A stretch of 37,455 nucleotides of DNA, taken from Candidatus Izemoplasma sp. Lineage in GTDB: Bacteria; Bacillota_I; Bacilli_A; Izemoplasmatales; Izemoplasmataceae. A program made the position numbers and the translations under genes. Where the stretch lies: the NCBI GenBank assembly GCA_007117625.1, contig SKGE01000022.1:1-37455 (forward strand), written 5' to 3'. A model generated the notes under the pieces. The model had not been told where the DNA came from, searched no databases, and worked only from the letters and a program-made list of their open reading frames with translations. Below are positions 1 through 9,912 of this stretch, piece after piece. Every line of letters starts with the position of its first letter. Position 1 is the stretch's first letter.

Positions 1-740
1 ACTTGTTCCATCTCACAATGCTTCACAAACCAATCGTATAGTGGACGATGATCTTCAAACTCTAAACTACATAATGAGTGCGTAATACCTTCAATCGCAT
101 CTTCTAAAGGATGTGCAAAGTCATACATCGGATAAATACACCATTTATCTAATGTATTATGATGATACGCTCTTTGAATACGATAAATAATCGGGTCTCG
201 CATATTCATATTTGGACTTGCCATATCAATTTTAGCTCGCAACACCCGTTCACCATCGGCAAACTCACCTTGTTTCATCGCTTCAAAAAGACGAATATTT
301 TCCTCGATACTACGATCGCGATAAGGACTATTTTTTCCAGGTGTTTTTAAGTCCCCCCGATATTCCTTGATTTGTTCCGGGGTTAAATCACAAACATAGG
401 CAAGGCCTTTTTTAACCAAAACCATAGCACGTTTATACATTTCATCAAAATAATCACTTGCAAATAACAAGTTTTTCCAATCACAGCCTAACCAAGCGAT
501 ATCCTCTTTCATACCCTCAACAAATAACATATCCTCTTTGACAGGGTTCGTATCATCAAAGCGTAGATTAAAATACCCACCATATTCAGTCGCCAAAGTA
601 TAGTTCATAATAATCGCTCTTGCGTGACCTAAATGCAAAAAGCCGTTTGGTTCTGGCGGAAACCGCGTAATCGGAACCTCATGCTTCCCAGTTTTCAGGT
701 CTTCTTCAATAATTGTTCGAATAAAATTTCTATTTTCCAT
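1..740 (-). CDS. glnS: Glutaminyl-tRNA synthetase, N-terminal part (3' end runs off the window)
   Basis: Reverse-strand translation from CAT at 738-740: [43 protein letters not shown]...[12 protein letters not shown]...[21 protein letters not shown]; class I HIGH-type motif (HLGH) and GlnRS-type residues. Absent from the ORF track because it has no stop within the window. Confidence 0.93.
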   Translation of the reverse strand, partial: MENRNFIRTIIEEDLKTGKHEVPITRFPPEPNGFLHLGHARAIIMNYTLATEYGGYFNLRFDDTNPVKEDMLFVEGMKEDIAWLGCDWKNLLFASDYFDEMYKRAMVLVKKGLAYVCDLTPEQIKEYRGDLKTPGKNSPYRDRSIEENIRLFEAMKQGEFADGERVLRAKIDMASPNMNMRDPIIYRIQRAYHHNTLDKWCIYPMYDFAHPLEDAIEGITHSLCSLEFEDHRPLYDWFVKHCEMEQ

Positions 741-807
741 ATATATCACCATTTCTTTCAAACATCATTATAAATGACTTTAACAAAAAATAAAAGTGAA
801 AAAGAAA

Positions 808-830
808 GAGCGTTTTTCAACGCTCAATCA
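808..830 (-). terminator. Intrinsic terminator after the YpmS-like gene
   Basis: Inverted repeat GAGCGTT ttt AACGCTC followed on the minus strand by a T-rich tract, next to the stop codon at 828. Confidence 0.7.
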
Positions 831-2663
831 GTTTTGAAAGTTTTGCTTAAAATCATCTAAAATACTTTCATCAACTAAGTCTTCAAAGACATCCATAAAG
901 GCCTCTTGCGCCTCAGGAGACATATCGTCAAAGTTCTCAAACAGCGCCTCAACATCTTCTTCAGAGATATCTTCATCACTATCTAACTTGCCTTGAATAT
1001 TTTGAACTGCCTCATACGTTGATTGTTCAGCTCCACCGTCAGAGGTATTGATAGCTCCTTCCAGATTTGATAGTAAATTCGGATTTGTAAAAGCATCCCC
1101 AATCGCATTACTAAATGCATCTAGCGCATCTTGTAAGGTCTGATCTCCAGCTGCAACGTGGACACGAATACCTTGATGAACAATCTCAACATCATGAATC
1201 GTAATCGCACCTTCAACTGTACCATCATCAAGCAAATCGGTTAAACCATTCGTATCAATCACAAGGTTCCCATCCTCATTGACATATCCAAACTCAAAAT
1301 CACCTATATCGCGCATCGCTGCTTTAAAAGCTTCTAAACGATCGATATCTAAATAATCTTTACCAGGTTCTTTCCCCATCGTTACCTCGGTAAACTCTAA
1401 AACATAGCGACCCGGTTCCGTATCATCAATATTATCGGCACGAATCACTAACATCGACTTGACGCCACCAAAATTAAACAATCCTTTAATATTGATATAA
1501 ACATCCTCATCGACGCGGAACTCAAACCAGAGCGCTTCTAAACCAACTAAAATCACACGTTCATTCCCGTTACTATCTGTATACTCAAACTCGGTTTGAG
1601 TATTCTCAAATCCATCCATTTCATAATATAATATCTTATTGAAGGTTCGTTCAGTAATCGTAAAATATGACTGACTCGTTAAGGCTTGATTGAAAACAAA
1701 TTGTTCGAACCTCGTCTTCAAATGTTGCTCATAATCAAACACCGTTTCATCTAATTCATCAGCATTTCTCATATCGTGTAGATAAACCGGTATATCAGTA
1801 CTTGGATCATTTCTTAATACAGACATACTAAACGTAAATCGAAAAATCTCTTCATCAAGTTTGAACTGAATCAACCCTTCTTCAAAAACAATGCCTAAAA
1901 CCTCAGAAGCTAGACGTACCATACCATCCTCTTCCTCAGTTGACTGAATGTATTCGACCAAAGAATCTTTATCGACAGTATATCGCAACTCTCGTGCATT
2001 AAAAGATCCAAACGGTAGGGTTTCTTCAATGGTCGATTCAATATCTCCAAACAGTCCAGCCAAGCGACCAAATAACCCTTTTGGTAATGGCAGTCTTCCA
2101 ACTCTCAAACTATCTAATTCTAATCGATAATACCCTTCATCGACATTATCTTCAAGTTCAAGCGCCATCTTAACCGTTGATCTAAACGTCATACCGTCAC
2201 CATATTGAGCTTCTAACGCAGCGTTCATCGTTAACATATCTTCTTCAAACTCAACCCAAACGCCAATTAAACGCATATAGACATCCGTACCACCTGCACT
2301 GACAACCTCTTCCATGATATATTTACACGAAGCATCTTCACATGCTTCATCTGGTAAATAACTCGAGTTAATACCTTCCGTTTCATCATCCCCACGGATC
2401 ATATTAAAAATCGCAATATTCACCATATCTTGGGTAATCTCATAGGTTAAATCAGCCTCTAAATCATTTTCAATTTCATCTAGACGTTGGCTTAACTCTT
2501 CATACATCATATCCGTTGCATTCGCGTCTTCACTGTAAAGATGGACAGGCATCGCATCTACCGAACTACCATCATACATTAAACCAACCACAATGGCTGG
2601 CAATCCAACAACGATAAAAAAGATAAAAAATAAAACAAACAATAGTTTTTTCAAACGAACCAC
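828..2663 (-). CDS. Membrane-anchored extracytoplasmic protein with tandem YpmS/DUF2140-like modules (tentative)
   Basis: 611 aa; N-terminal hydrophobic anchor (LKKLLFVLFFIFFIVVGLPAIVVGLMY); segments such as VWVEFEEDMLTMNAAL...YYRLELDSLRVGRLPLPKGLF resemble YpmS-type proteins; acidic C-terminal tail. Confidence 0.6.
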   Translation of the reverse strand: MVRLKKLLFVLFFIFFIVVGLPAIVVGLMYDGSSVDAMPVHLYSEDANATDMMYEELSQRLDEIENDLEADLTYEITQDMVNIAIFNMIRGDDETEGINSSYLPDEACEDASCKYIMEEVVSAGGTDVYMRLIGVWVEFEEDMLTMNAALEAQYGDGMTFRSTVKMALELEDNVDEGYYRLELDSLRVGRLPLPKGLFGRLAGLFGDIESTIEETLPFGSFNARELRYTVDKDSLVEYIQSTEEEDGMVRLASEVLGIVFEEGLIQFKLDEEIFRFTFSMSVLRNDPSTDIPVYLHDMRNADELDETVFDYEQHLKTRFEQFVFNQALTSQSYFTITERTFNKILYYEMDGFENTQTEFEYTDSNGNERVILVGLEALWFEFRVDEDVYINIKGLFNFGGVKSMLVIRADNIDDTEPGRYVLEFTEVTMGKEPGKDYLDIDRLEAFKAAMRDIGDFEFGYVNEDGNLVIDTNGLTDLLDDGTVEGAITIHDVEIVHQGIRVHVAAGDQTLQDALDAFSNAIGDAFTNPNLLSNLEGAINTSDGGAEQSTYEAVQNIQGKLDSDEDISEEDVEALFENFDDMSPEAQEAFMDVFEDLVDESILDDFKQNFQN

Positions 2664-2728
2664 TCCTACCCTAACTATCTATATACATAATTATACTAAA
2701 TAGTAATAAATAAAAGCATTAACATACG

Positions 2729-3727
2729 TTATTTTCTTTCAAGATGCATCCTTGGATACCCATTAAAATCATCATTTTCATCAATATTTCCAAACCTATA
2801 TTGATAATAGCCGGCAATACTAATCATTGCCGCATTATCTGTACAATACTTTAATGGCGGAACTAATACCTCGACATCTGAAAAAACATCGCTCACACGA
2901 TCTCTTAAATGAGCATTTGCCGCAACACCACCGGCAACGACAAACTGCTTTGCCCCAACCGCATCAAACGCCCGACGACTCTTAATCATGAGTTGCTCAA
3001 CCGCCGATGCTTGAAACGATGCACACATATCTTCAATCCGAACCGTTTCACCCTTCATTTTCAAAGTGTTTAAGGTGTTAATCACATGACTCTTAAGACC
3101 ACTATAACTAAAATCATAACCCTCCCCTAAATCAATCTTCGGCATCGGATAGGTTAACTTGCCTCGCCTCGCCAAAGCATCCACCTTAGGTCCACCAGGA
3201 TACCCTAAATCCAACACTCTTGCGACTTTATCGTATGCCTCACCAACTGCATCATCAAGCGTTTCCCCAAGCTTTTCAAACTGAAAATGTCGATTCATAA
3301 GCACGAGTTCTGTATGACCACCACTAACCACCAAACAAAGCAACGGAAACTGCATCTCACTTTCAATCTGATTGGCATAGATATGCCCAGCAATATGGTG
3401 TACGCCAACCACTGCTATATCATGCGCAAACGCAAAAGCCTTCGCCGCATTAATGCCCGTTAGCAAACTTCCAATCAGTCCTGGCCCTTGCGTAACCGCC
3501 ACCAAATCAATTTGATCAACGGAGACCCCCGCCAATTTTATCGCTTCTTCAAAAACAGCTGTAATCCCTTTAATATGCTCTCGAGAAGCAATTTCAGGTA
3601 CCACACCACCAAACATCGCATGAAGCTCCATCTGCGATAAAACCACATTACTTAAAATCACCTTGCCATCCTTACTCAAGGCAACACTCGTTTCATCACA
3701 ACTACTCTCGACACCTAAAACAATCAT
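2729..3727 (-). CDS. tsaD: tRNA N6-threonylcarbamoyladenosine transferase TsaD
   Basis: [17 protein letters not shown]..., [28 protein letters not shown]; classic Kae1/TsaD signatures. Confidence 0.97.
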   Translation of the reverse strand: MIVLGVESSCDETSVALSKDGKVILSNVVLSQMELHAMFGGVVPEIASREHIKGITAVFEEAIKLAGVSVDQIDLVAVTQGPGLIGSLLTGINAAKAFAFAHDIAVVGVHHIAGHIYANQIESEMQFPLLCLVVSGGHTELVLMNRHFQFEKLGETLDDAVGEAYDKVARVLDLGYPGGPKVDALARRGKLTYPMPKIDLGEGYDFSYSGLKSHVINTLNTLKMKGETVRIEDMCASFQASAVEQLMIKSRRAFDAVGAKQFVVAGGVAANAHLRDRVSDVFSDVEVLVPPLKYCTDNAAMISIAGYYQYRFGNIDENDDFNGYPRMHLERK

Positions 3728-4179
3728 TTCGAACCTCCTAACACTTTAACCATATAGAGCGCATCTTCACCATTTTTATAGTAGTTTACACGCTTACGAA
3801 CCACCTCAAACCCTAACGATGCATATAGTTTAATCGCTGCCTGATTACTCTCACGAACCTCTAAACTCACATGTAAGCAATCGTGCTTCAACCCAAAGTC
3901 AATCAAATGAAATAATAAGAACCGTCCAACCCCTTGCCTTCGAACGGTTTCATCCACCACAATATTCATAATATCAATATTTTCCCCTGTTAGCCAACAC
4001 CCAACATAGCCAAGGATTTTCCCATCGACTTCAGCCACAAATTGATGCGCCATCAGATTCTCAAAAACCTCATATCTAAGATGTTTCCCAGTAATTGGCT
4101 GATCAAAATAACGACGTTCCAAGGCAACCACATCATCGATGTCTGTGGCTTTAATCTCCCGAACCTTAATCGGTAACAT
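3724..4179 (-). CDS. rimI: Ribosomal protein alanine N-acetyltransferase RimI (GNAT)
   Basis: [15 protein letters not shown] (acetyl-CoA loop), [29 protein letters not shown]; start taken at MLPIKVREI rather than the longer ORF start at 4233; overlaps tsaD by 4 nt. Confidence 0.92.
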   Translation of the reverse strand: MLPIKVREIKATDIDDVVALERRYFDQPITGKHLRYEVFENLMAHQFVAEVDGKILGYVGCWLTGENIDIMNIVVDETVRRQGVGRFLLFHLIDFGLKHDCLHVSLEVRESNQAAIKLYASLGFEVVRKRVNYYKNGEDALYMVKVLGGSK

Positions 4180-4909
4180 CTTGAAAAGCACCCGAGCTGC
4201 GATTCGATAGCTTATAAAGCACCATATGCGCAATGTAAATCAAAGAAACTAAAACACCTAGATAAAGAACATGGTTGCCGAAAATCCTTTCGACATGTTC
4301 AGGAATATGCGTAATAAACCAATAATTCACAACCGTATCACCACTCACCGTAGATAAAACAAGATTCAAGTTATAAATCACCGGAGCTACTAATAAAGCC
4401 ATAACAAAGGTTTTATACGTAGCTCTACGCGTCACACGAAACTTATAAGCTCGGTAATAGTAAAGCGGAATCATAATAATCGTCATATGGATTAAAATAA
4501 AATGATGGTATCGTATATTATAATAAGGGAACCCATAACTAAAAGGAACCATTAACGCCATAAATCCACCGAGAACCCCAAAAAAGAAAACATACTCAAA
4601 AATCCGTTGAGAATTTGTCTTTAACAGCGCCAAGTTCATAATCACCGCAAAACTACATATGTGAAGCGGTAAAGAAAACACACCGTTATACCAGTTGTGC
4701 ACATGATAAATAATCTCAAGAATCAACAGCCAGATAAAAGCAATATTGCGGATTTTCCGCTCATACTCAGAGTTATAAATATTCTTAGAAAACTGTAACG
4801 GCAAAAAGATTGCTAAAATAGCAAATCCAATCAACATATAGTGATGCCATGAAAACAAACGAACACTTCGTTCAAAATCAATCACATAGCCAAAAAAGTT
4901 TTCCCACAT
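4166..4909 (-). CDS. TIGR02206/YwaF-like integral membrane protein
   Basis: About 6 TM segments, N-terminal FSWHHYMLIGFAILAIFLPLQF and LPLHICSFAVIMNLALL pattern typical of TIGR02206. Confidence 0.72.
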   Translation of the reverse strand: MWENFFGYVIDFERSVRLFSWHHYMLIGFAILAIFLPLQFSKNIYNSEYERKIRNIAFIWLLILEIIYHVHNWYNGVFSLPLHICSFAVIMNLALLKTNSQRIFEYVFFFGVLGGFMALMVPFSYGFPYYNIRYHHFILIHMTIIMIPLYYYRAYKFRVTRRATYKTFVMALLVAPVIYNLNLVLSTVSGDTVVNYWFITHIPEHVERIFGNHVLYLGVLVSLIYIAHMVLYKLSNRSSGAFQDVTD

Positions 4910-4924
4910 AAAAACACCTACACT

Positions 4925-5536
4925 CTACTGATCTTTTAACGCTTGTTCTGCCTCAGTTTCCCGCAAATACACAGGTGAAAGCTCATGCACATTTTCAACC
5001 CGCTCAACAAGCTCTGATTTCAACACTTTTATAACCCTAGGTTTCGCCATAACTAACTCAAAATCATAATTATATTTTTCTCTTACTCTAGCCATTTCCC
5101 CGTATTTATCAGCATCGACAATCTGCACTGAATCCTCGGAAACTTCATAGCGTCCATAAAATCCATTGCCACGTCTCGCATCCATCCAAGCAAGCACATG
5201 ACCTGTCTGATCCGCCCCACTCGCCAAAAGTGCCAAACTACTAACTTTAAAAATCGGCACCTCTAAAGTCCACGCCAGCATCTTTGCGACGACCACACCC
5301 ACACGAACGCCTGTATAACTTCCAGGACCAATCCCAACCGTGATTTTAGCAATTTGACTTGGTTTCAAATCATGCTTAGAAAAACACTGTTTCAAACGTT
5401 TCATAAGTTTCACAGAGTGATCATTGTTTCCTTCTTCATAAACCTCTTCAATAAGCTTATTTTCAGAATCGAACAAAGCGATATATAAATACGCCGTCGC
5501 AGTATCAATGACTAAGTGCACGGATGACATACTCAT
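4925..5536 (-). CDS. tsaB: t6A biosynthesis protein TsaB
   Basis: VHLVIDTATAYLYIALF..., ITVGIGPGSYTGVRVGVVVAKMLAW; start within the ORF at MSMSSVHLV, overlapping the tsaE 3' end. Confidence 0.93.
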   Translation of the reverse strand: MSMSSVHLVIDTATAYLYIALFDSENKLIEEVYEEGNNDHSVKLMKRLKQCFSKHDLKPSQIAKITVGIGPGSYTGVRVGVVVAKMLAWTLEVPIFKVSSLALLASGADQTGHVLAWMDARRGNGFYGRYEVSEDSVQIVDADKYGEMARVREKYNYDFELVMAKPRVIKVLKSELVERVENVHELSPVYLRETEAEQALKDQ

Positions 5537-5954
5537 ACTTACCACTCCCTTCAACTTCAACGCGTCGTTTCGTCCCTTCAATAAAAACAATTTTAATGCT
5601 TAAAAATGCATCAGGCATACTATATTTAATATATGGCCACCATTCAACAACACTGATCCCATCTCCAAAAATATACGCTTCCAAACTTTCATCAGAATAA
5701 GAACCTTCAAGACGGTAAGCATCAATATGTGTCAAAAAGTATCGCCCTTCATAATGCTTCATAATCGTAAACGTCGGCGAATTTATACTATCACGAACCC
5801 CTAGCGCTTTTCCAAAAAACTGTGTAAATGTCGTTTTGCCAGCCCCAAGATCTCCCGCAAGCCCAATCACAAATCCAGGAAAAACAGACTCCGCAATCGT
5901 CGCCGCAAAAACTTCCATATGTTGTAAACTATCTATGTTAAACACTTTTTTCAT
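5505..5954 (-). CDS. tsaE: t6A biosynthesis ATPase TsaE
   Basis: Walker A GLAGDLGAGKTTFTQFFGKALG, SPTFTIMKHYEGRYFLTHIDAYRLEG, VVEWWPY. Confidence 0.95.
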   Translation of the reverse strand: MKKVFNIDSLQHMEVFAATIAESVFPGFVIGLAGDLGAGKTTFTQFFGKALGVRDSINSPTFTIMKHYEGRYFLTHIDAYRLEGSYSDESLEAYIFGDGISVVEWWPYIKYSMPDAFLSIKIVFIEGTKRRVEVEGSGKYEYVIRALSH

Positions 5955-6077
5955 TAAAAATCACCTTTCAACACGTACCCTTATCAACTGCAAATTATAC
6001 CATATTTCAACCATATATACATTAAAAAACATTCTTATGCTATAATAATCATACGATTCACAAAGCGAGGCAAAACG

Positions 6078-6923
6078 ATGACCATTATATTATATAACCC
6101 CTTATCAAAAAACAGAAAATCAAAACGCGCTACTAAGAAATTAGTAGATTATTATCGTAAACACAACCTCCCTTTTCGCGTAAAAAGCCTCCTAAAAATC
6201 CATGATTTACAAACCTACTTAAAAAACACTCCCCAAAACATAAACATCATCCTGCTTGGCGGAGACGGAACCATCAACACCTTTATCAACAACTCCATCA
6301 ATATGGAACTACCCCATCAAATCACAATCAAACCAACCGGCTCAGGAAACGATTTCTTAAGAAGTCTAAGAAAACAACGGCCAACTTACCAACACATCAT
6401 GAAACTCAAACACAACAATAAAATACGCTACTTTATCAACGGTGCTGGGATGGGGATTGATGGAGAAATTGCCCATCGCGTCAACCAATCTAAACGTAAA
6501 AACCGGTTCAACTATCTAAAAAACACCTTTAGAACCTTCTTTACCTATAAACCTAAATACTTAGAAGCAACTCTAGACGATAAACATTACACCTTTAAAA
6601 AAGCTTACCTCATAAACATCAACAATGGTGCTTACGTTGGAGGTGGCATGAAACTTACCCCAAAAGCTAAACTCGCAGAAAAAAAACTCGATGTCTTGAT
6701 CGTACACAACATCTCAAAAATCGCCTTAATATTTATCTTCTTAAGCGTTTATCTCGGCTTTCACACCATCTTTAAACGCTACGTCTTCATCACCAAAGCA
6801 AGCTACGTAAAAGCCACGATGCACAGCTCACAAATCGCTCAATGCGATGGAGAAACATTTGAAGACACACAAGAAATCGAAGTTTCTCTTACCCATAAAA
6901 AAACAGCTTTCAAGCCATTTTAA
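6078..6923 (+). CDS. Diacylglycerol kinase family lipid kinase (DgkB/YegS-like)
   Basis: LLGGDGTINTFINN, PTGSGNDFLRSL, GAGMGIDGEIAHRV, CDGE motif near the C-terminus. Confidence 0.92.
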   Translation: MTIILYNPLSKNRKSKRATKKLVDYYRKHNLPFRVKSLLKIHDLQTYLKNTPQNINIILLGGDGTINTFINNSINMELPHQITIKPTGSGNDFLRSLRKQRPTYQHIMKLKHNNKIRYFINGAGMGIDGEIAHRVNQSKRKNRFNYLKNTFRTFFTYKPKYLEATLDDKHYTFKKAYLININNGAYVGGGMKLTPKAKLAEKKLDVLIVHNISKIALIFIFLSVYLGFHTIFKRYVFITKASYVKATMHSSQIAQCDGETFEDTQEIEVSLTHKKTAFKPF

Positions 6924-6955
6924 AAGTGTTTCCCAAAGAAGGAAACACTTTTTGT
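6922..6955. terminator. Bidirectional intrinsic terminator between convergent dgk and pgi
   Basis: aaaaGTGTTTCC caaagaa GGAAACACttttt. Confidence 0.85.
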
Positions 6956-8278
6956 TTACTTACCTATTTTCTTATAAATCGCTTTTGTTTCAGCTTCAAA
7001 CCCTGGTTTTTCTAACAACGCAAACATGTTTTTCTTATACGCTTCAACCCCTGGTTGATCAAATGGGTTCACCCCTAAAACATAACCGCTAACCGCGCAT
7101 GCTACTTCATAAAAATACAACAACGACCCTAAATGGTACGCATCAAGCTTTTTCAGCTGAATTAAAATACTTGAAGTTCCACCTTCATAATGCGCAAGCA
7201 ACGTCGCAAGCATCGCTTTTTTATTCACCGTATCAATAGTCTTCCCTGCTAAATAGTTCAAGCCATCCAAATTCTCTTCATCGCGGCTGATAGAAACATC
7301 ACTTAAAGGCTCAACGATATCAATAACAGACTCAAACATGATCCGTTTGCCATCTTGCAAATACTGTCCTAACGAATGCAAATCCGTCGTAAACGCAGCA
7401 CTCGCAACAAAAATACCTCGATGCTTTTTCCCTTCACTCTCACCAAACAGCTGTTTCCACCATTCCGCTACATAATGAAGCTTCGGTTCATAGTTCACAA
7501 ACATCTCCACATATTTGCCATCTTCATACAGTAAATTACGCGCTGCGACGTAACGGTATAAGGCATCAGTATCTTTTGCTTCATGTAATTGATGATAAGT
7601 ATCAAATGAACCCTTAACTAACTCACGAATATCATGACCTGCACAATAAATCGGTAACAACCCAACCGGACTAAAGACACTATAGCGTCCCCCGATATCA
7701 TCTGCAATGACAAAACTGTCGTATCCTTCTTGATCCGCCAGTTTACGCAACGCACCTCTTTTTTCATCAGTTGTCGCAACAATCCGCTTCGCCGCCTCTG
7801 CTTTTCCATACTTAGCTTCTAAAAGGTGCTTAAACTTACGAAATGCAATTGCTGGTTCCGTTGTAGTCCCAGACTTACTAATCACATTAATTGCGAAATT
7901 TTTATTTTCCAAATACTCATAAAGTTCTTCCATATACGCCGCAGACATTTGATGACCGGCAAACACAATCGCCATACCAGAATGACCAAAATAGTTATTT
8001 AATCCCTCAATAGCAGCCTTTGCGCCAAGATATGAACCACCGATTCCAATCACCAGCAAAACATCTGCGCTTTTTTTTAATCGATTTCCCACTGCTTCAA
8101 TACGTGCGATTTCGCTTTCGATCGACTTCGGTAAATCCACCCATCCTAAAAAATCATTGCCTTTACCACTTCTATTCAATAAGGTTTGATGCGATGATTC
8201 AACGCGTTCAATCATCGCATCATATCCAGATAAAACTTTTTTATCAACATAATCTAACTTAACTTCAATTGCTTTCAT
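6956..8278 (-). CDS. pgi: Glucose-6-phosphate isomerase
   Basis: VIGIGGSYLGAKAAIEGL, VISKSGTTTEPAIAFR, DIGGRYSVFSPVGLLPI, NPFDQPGVEAYK; start at MKAIEVKLDYV. Confidence 0.97.
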   Translation of the reverse strand: MKAIEVKLDYVDKKVLSGYDAMIERVESSHQTLLNRSGKGNDFLGWVDLPKSIESEIARIEAVGNRLKKSADVLLVIGIGGSYLGAKAAIEGLNNYFGHSGMAIVFAGHQMSAAYMEELYEYLENKNFAINVISKSGTTTEPAIAFRKFKHLLEAKYGKAEAAKRIVATTDEKRGALRKLADQEGYDSFVIADDIGGRYSVFSPVGLLPIYCAGHDIRELVKGSFDTYHQLHEAKDTDALYRYVAARNLLYEDGKYVEMFVNYEPKLHYVAEWWKQLFGESEGKKHRGIFVASAAFTTDLHSLGQYLQDGKRIMFESVIDIVEPLSDVSISRDEENLDGLNYLAGKTIDTVNKKAMLATLLAHYEGGTSSILIQLKKLDAYHLGSLLYFYEVACAVSGYVLGVNPFDQPGVEAYKKNMFALLEKPGFEAETKAIYKKIGK

Positions 8279-8347
8279 ACTTTCACTCCATTCATAAAAC
8301 TGCACTTATATTATATCAAAACATCAAAATTATAACAAAACATCAAA

Positions 8348-8386
8348 AAAGATGTTAGTGTTTTTTCTAATCACCAACATCTTTTA
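8348..8386 (-). terminator. Intrinsic terminator downstream of ohr
   Basis: AAAAGATGTTagTG...CACCAACATCTTTT imperfect inverted repeat between ohr and pgi. Confidence 0.65.
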
Positions 8387-8387
8387 C

Positions 8388-8801
8388 TTATAAAATCTCA
8401 AAATGGACCCGCACATTCCCTTCAATCGCTTTAGAATAAGGACAAAATGCTTTTGCTTTATCGACAAAATCCTTAGCAACTTCATTATCGACACCTTCAA
8501 GCTCAACCGTCACTGACAACTCAAAGTTAAAGCTTTTCGATTGATCGGCGATCAAACTCGCATCGGCCTCGACTACAATTCCCTTAAAGTCAACGCCGCT
8601 TTGCGTTAAAAGAAACTCTAACGAACTTGCAAAACAAGCACTATATCCCATCGCAAATAGTTCTTCTGGATTCGTTTTCGTGTTTTTTTCTCCACCCATT
8701 TCTTCAGGCTTCGCCATATCTAACACCAAAGTATCATTCGGTGTTTTAACAACCCCATCACGACCACCTTGGGTCGTCGCTTTACGTGATAAAATCTTCA
8801 T
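8388..8801 (-). CDS. ohr: Organic hydroperoxide resistance protein (Ohr/OsmC family)
   Basis: NPEELFAMGYSACFASSLEFLL and AFCPYSKAIEGNVRV, the two conserved Cys motifs. Confidence 0.93.
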   Translation of the reverse strand: MKILSRKATTQGGRDGVVKTPNDTLVLDMAKPEEMGGEKNTKTNPEELFAMGYSACFASSLEFLLTQSGVDFKGIVVEADASLIADQSKSFNFELSVTVELEGVDNEVAKDFVDKAKAFCPYSKAIEGNVRVHFEIL

Positions 8802-8873
8802 CTTTTCACCTCTTTTTCATACAATAAATCATAAAACGAAATAGTTAATCACGCAAACTAAATGCACAAAAAA

Positions 8874-8897
8874 AACGACACATTATTCTGTGTCGTT
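8874..8897 (-). terminator. Intrinsic terminator overlapping the 3' end of the S1-domain gene
   Basis: ACGACAC attattct GTGTCGT with a T-tract on the minus strand; stop codon at 8883-8885 lies in the hairpin. Confidence 0.8.
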
Positions 8898-9215
8898 TTC
8901 TTCATAATACGCTTCAATCCATTGTGATAACTTCGCTTTTAAGGGCTCAAATCCCTGCTTTAACTGTATACGGTAACGTTTTTTTCGCTTGTGCAACCGT
9001 TTAAAACTTAGCGATACTTTATTCTCGTCTTGAACACTTAAAACTTTTAAATCAAGAACATCACCAACATGCACATAATCTTTAATGTCACGCACATAAC
9101 GATCGCTAAACTCAGAAATATGAATTAATCCTGTATGTTTATCATCAATTTTTACAAACGCACCGTATGGTTTAATCGCAGTAATTTCGCCCTTTACAAC
9201 AGCGCCTTCTTTCAT
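8883..9215 (-). CDS. S1 RNA-binding domain protein (YugI/CvfD-like)
   Basis: GAVVKGEITAIKPYGAFVKIDDKHTGLIHISEFSDRYVRDIKDYVHVGDVLDLKVLSV; a single S1 domain with a basic tail. Confidence 0.9.
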   Translation of the reverse strand: MKEGAVVKGEITAIKPYGAFVKIDDKHTGLIHISEFSDRYVRDIKDYVHVGDVLDLKVLSVQDENKVSLSFKRLHKRKKRYRIQLKQGFEPLKAKLSQWIEAYYEENDTE

Positions 9216-9356
9216 GATTAAACACCTCGGTCTTAGTTACATTAAGTATATCAAATTTATCATAAAAAACAACCAAGACATCCAAAAATATTACAAAACC
9301 AAACCTACCATACCCCTATTTAAATCCAATTAATAACTCTACAATAAAGCAAAATA

Positions 9357-9385
9357 AAAATGACACCTTTACGGTATCACTCTTA
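9357..9385 (-). terminator. Probable intrinsic terminator downstream of pgpA-like gene
   Basis: Minus strand GTGATACC gtaaa GGTGTCAT followed by ttttatttt; includes two G-U pairs. Confidence 0.55.
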
Positions 9386-9898
9386 CGCATAGCGATGCGC
9401 AATCGAACTTGCAGCCGCAGCCGCAATCGCACCCACTAAATCATCTAAAAACGTATTGCATTTATCTTTTGCTTTCCCAGCTTCATCAATCTTCTTGATA
9501 ATTCCGGGTTTCAGCTTATCTACATACCCAAAATTCGTAAATCCTATCGAACCATAAACATTAACAATCGCTAAAGCCAAAACTTCATCAATCCCATAAA
9601 GTCCCCAGTCGTCCATTAAAATCGAACGCAACGGCTCACTAATCAAGTTTTTCTCAGCCAAAATATCTAGCTCAAGTCCTGTTAAAATCGCATTTTGAAC
9701 CTCGCGCTTCATCACCACACGCTCAACATGCTCCAAGCATATCTCCTGTGTCAGATCCGAAACATACTCTTTTTGTAAATCAAACGTCAATTCAGCAATC
9801 TCAGAAAGCGTTACCCCACGTTCATGTAACATTTTCACCACGGTATCATACTTCTTCGTATCATCAAGCCGTGTTTCTTCTAAAATTGTTTCGTCCAT
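9383..9898 (-). CDS. Phosphatidylglycerophosphatase A family protein (YutG/PgpA-like)
   Basis: MLHERGVTLSEIAELTFDLQ..., DDWGLYGIDEVLALAIVNVYGSIGFTNFGYVDKLKPGII, NTFLDDLVGAIAAAAA. Confidence 0.85.
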   Translation of the reverse strand: MDETILEETRLDDTKKYDTVVKMLHERGVTLSEIAELTFDLQKEYVSDLTQEICLEHVERVVMKREVQNAILTGLELDILAEKNLISEPLRSILMDDWGLYGIDEVLALAIVNVYGSIGFTNFGYVDKLKPGIIKKIDEAGKAKDKCNTFLDDLVGAIAAAAASSIAHRYA

Positions 9899-9912
9899 AC
9901 TATCCCTCCAAA

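Noticed and set aside
159-350. 63-aa plus-strand ORF at the left edge
   Set aside because: Antisense to the clear glnS reading frame.
1910-2130. Small ORFs on both strands inside the 611-aa gene (and similar 60-130 aa ORFs throughout, e.g. 14303-15262 minus, 16535-16909 minus, 19312-19941 minus, 26806-27363)
   Set aside because: They lie antisense or out of frame within strongly supported genes, have no recognisable domains and low-complexity composition; expected by-products of the coding frame.
6847-7092. 81-aa plus-strand ORF bridging dgk and pgi
   Set aside because: Overlaps the end of dgk, passes through the bidirectional terminator and runs antisense to pgi; no homology recognised.
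8310-8350. Short direct repeat aaaacatcaaaa near the ohr/pgi junction
   Set aside because: Only two imperfect AT-rich copies, one abutting a terminator; not a CRISPR or mobile-element signature.
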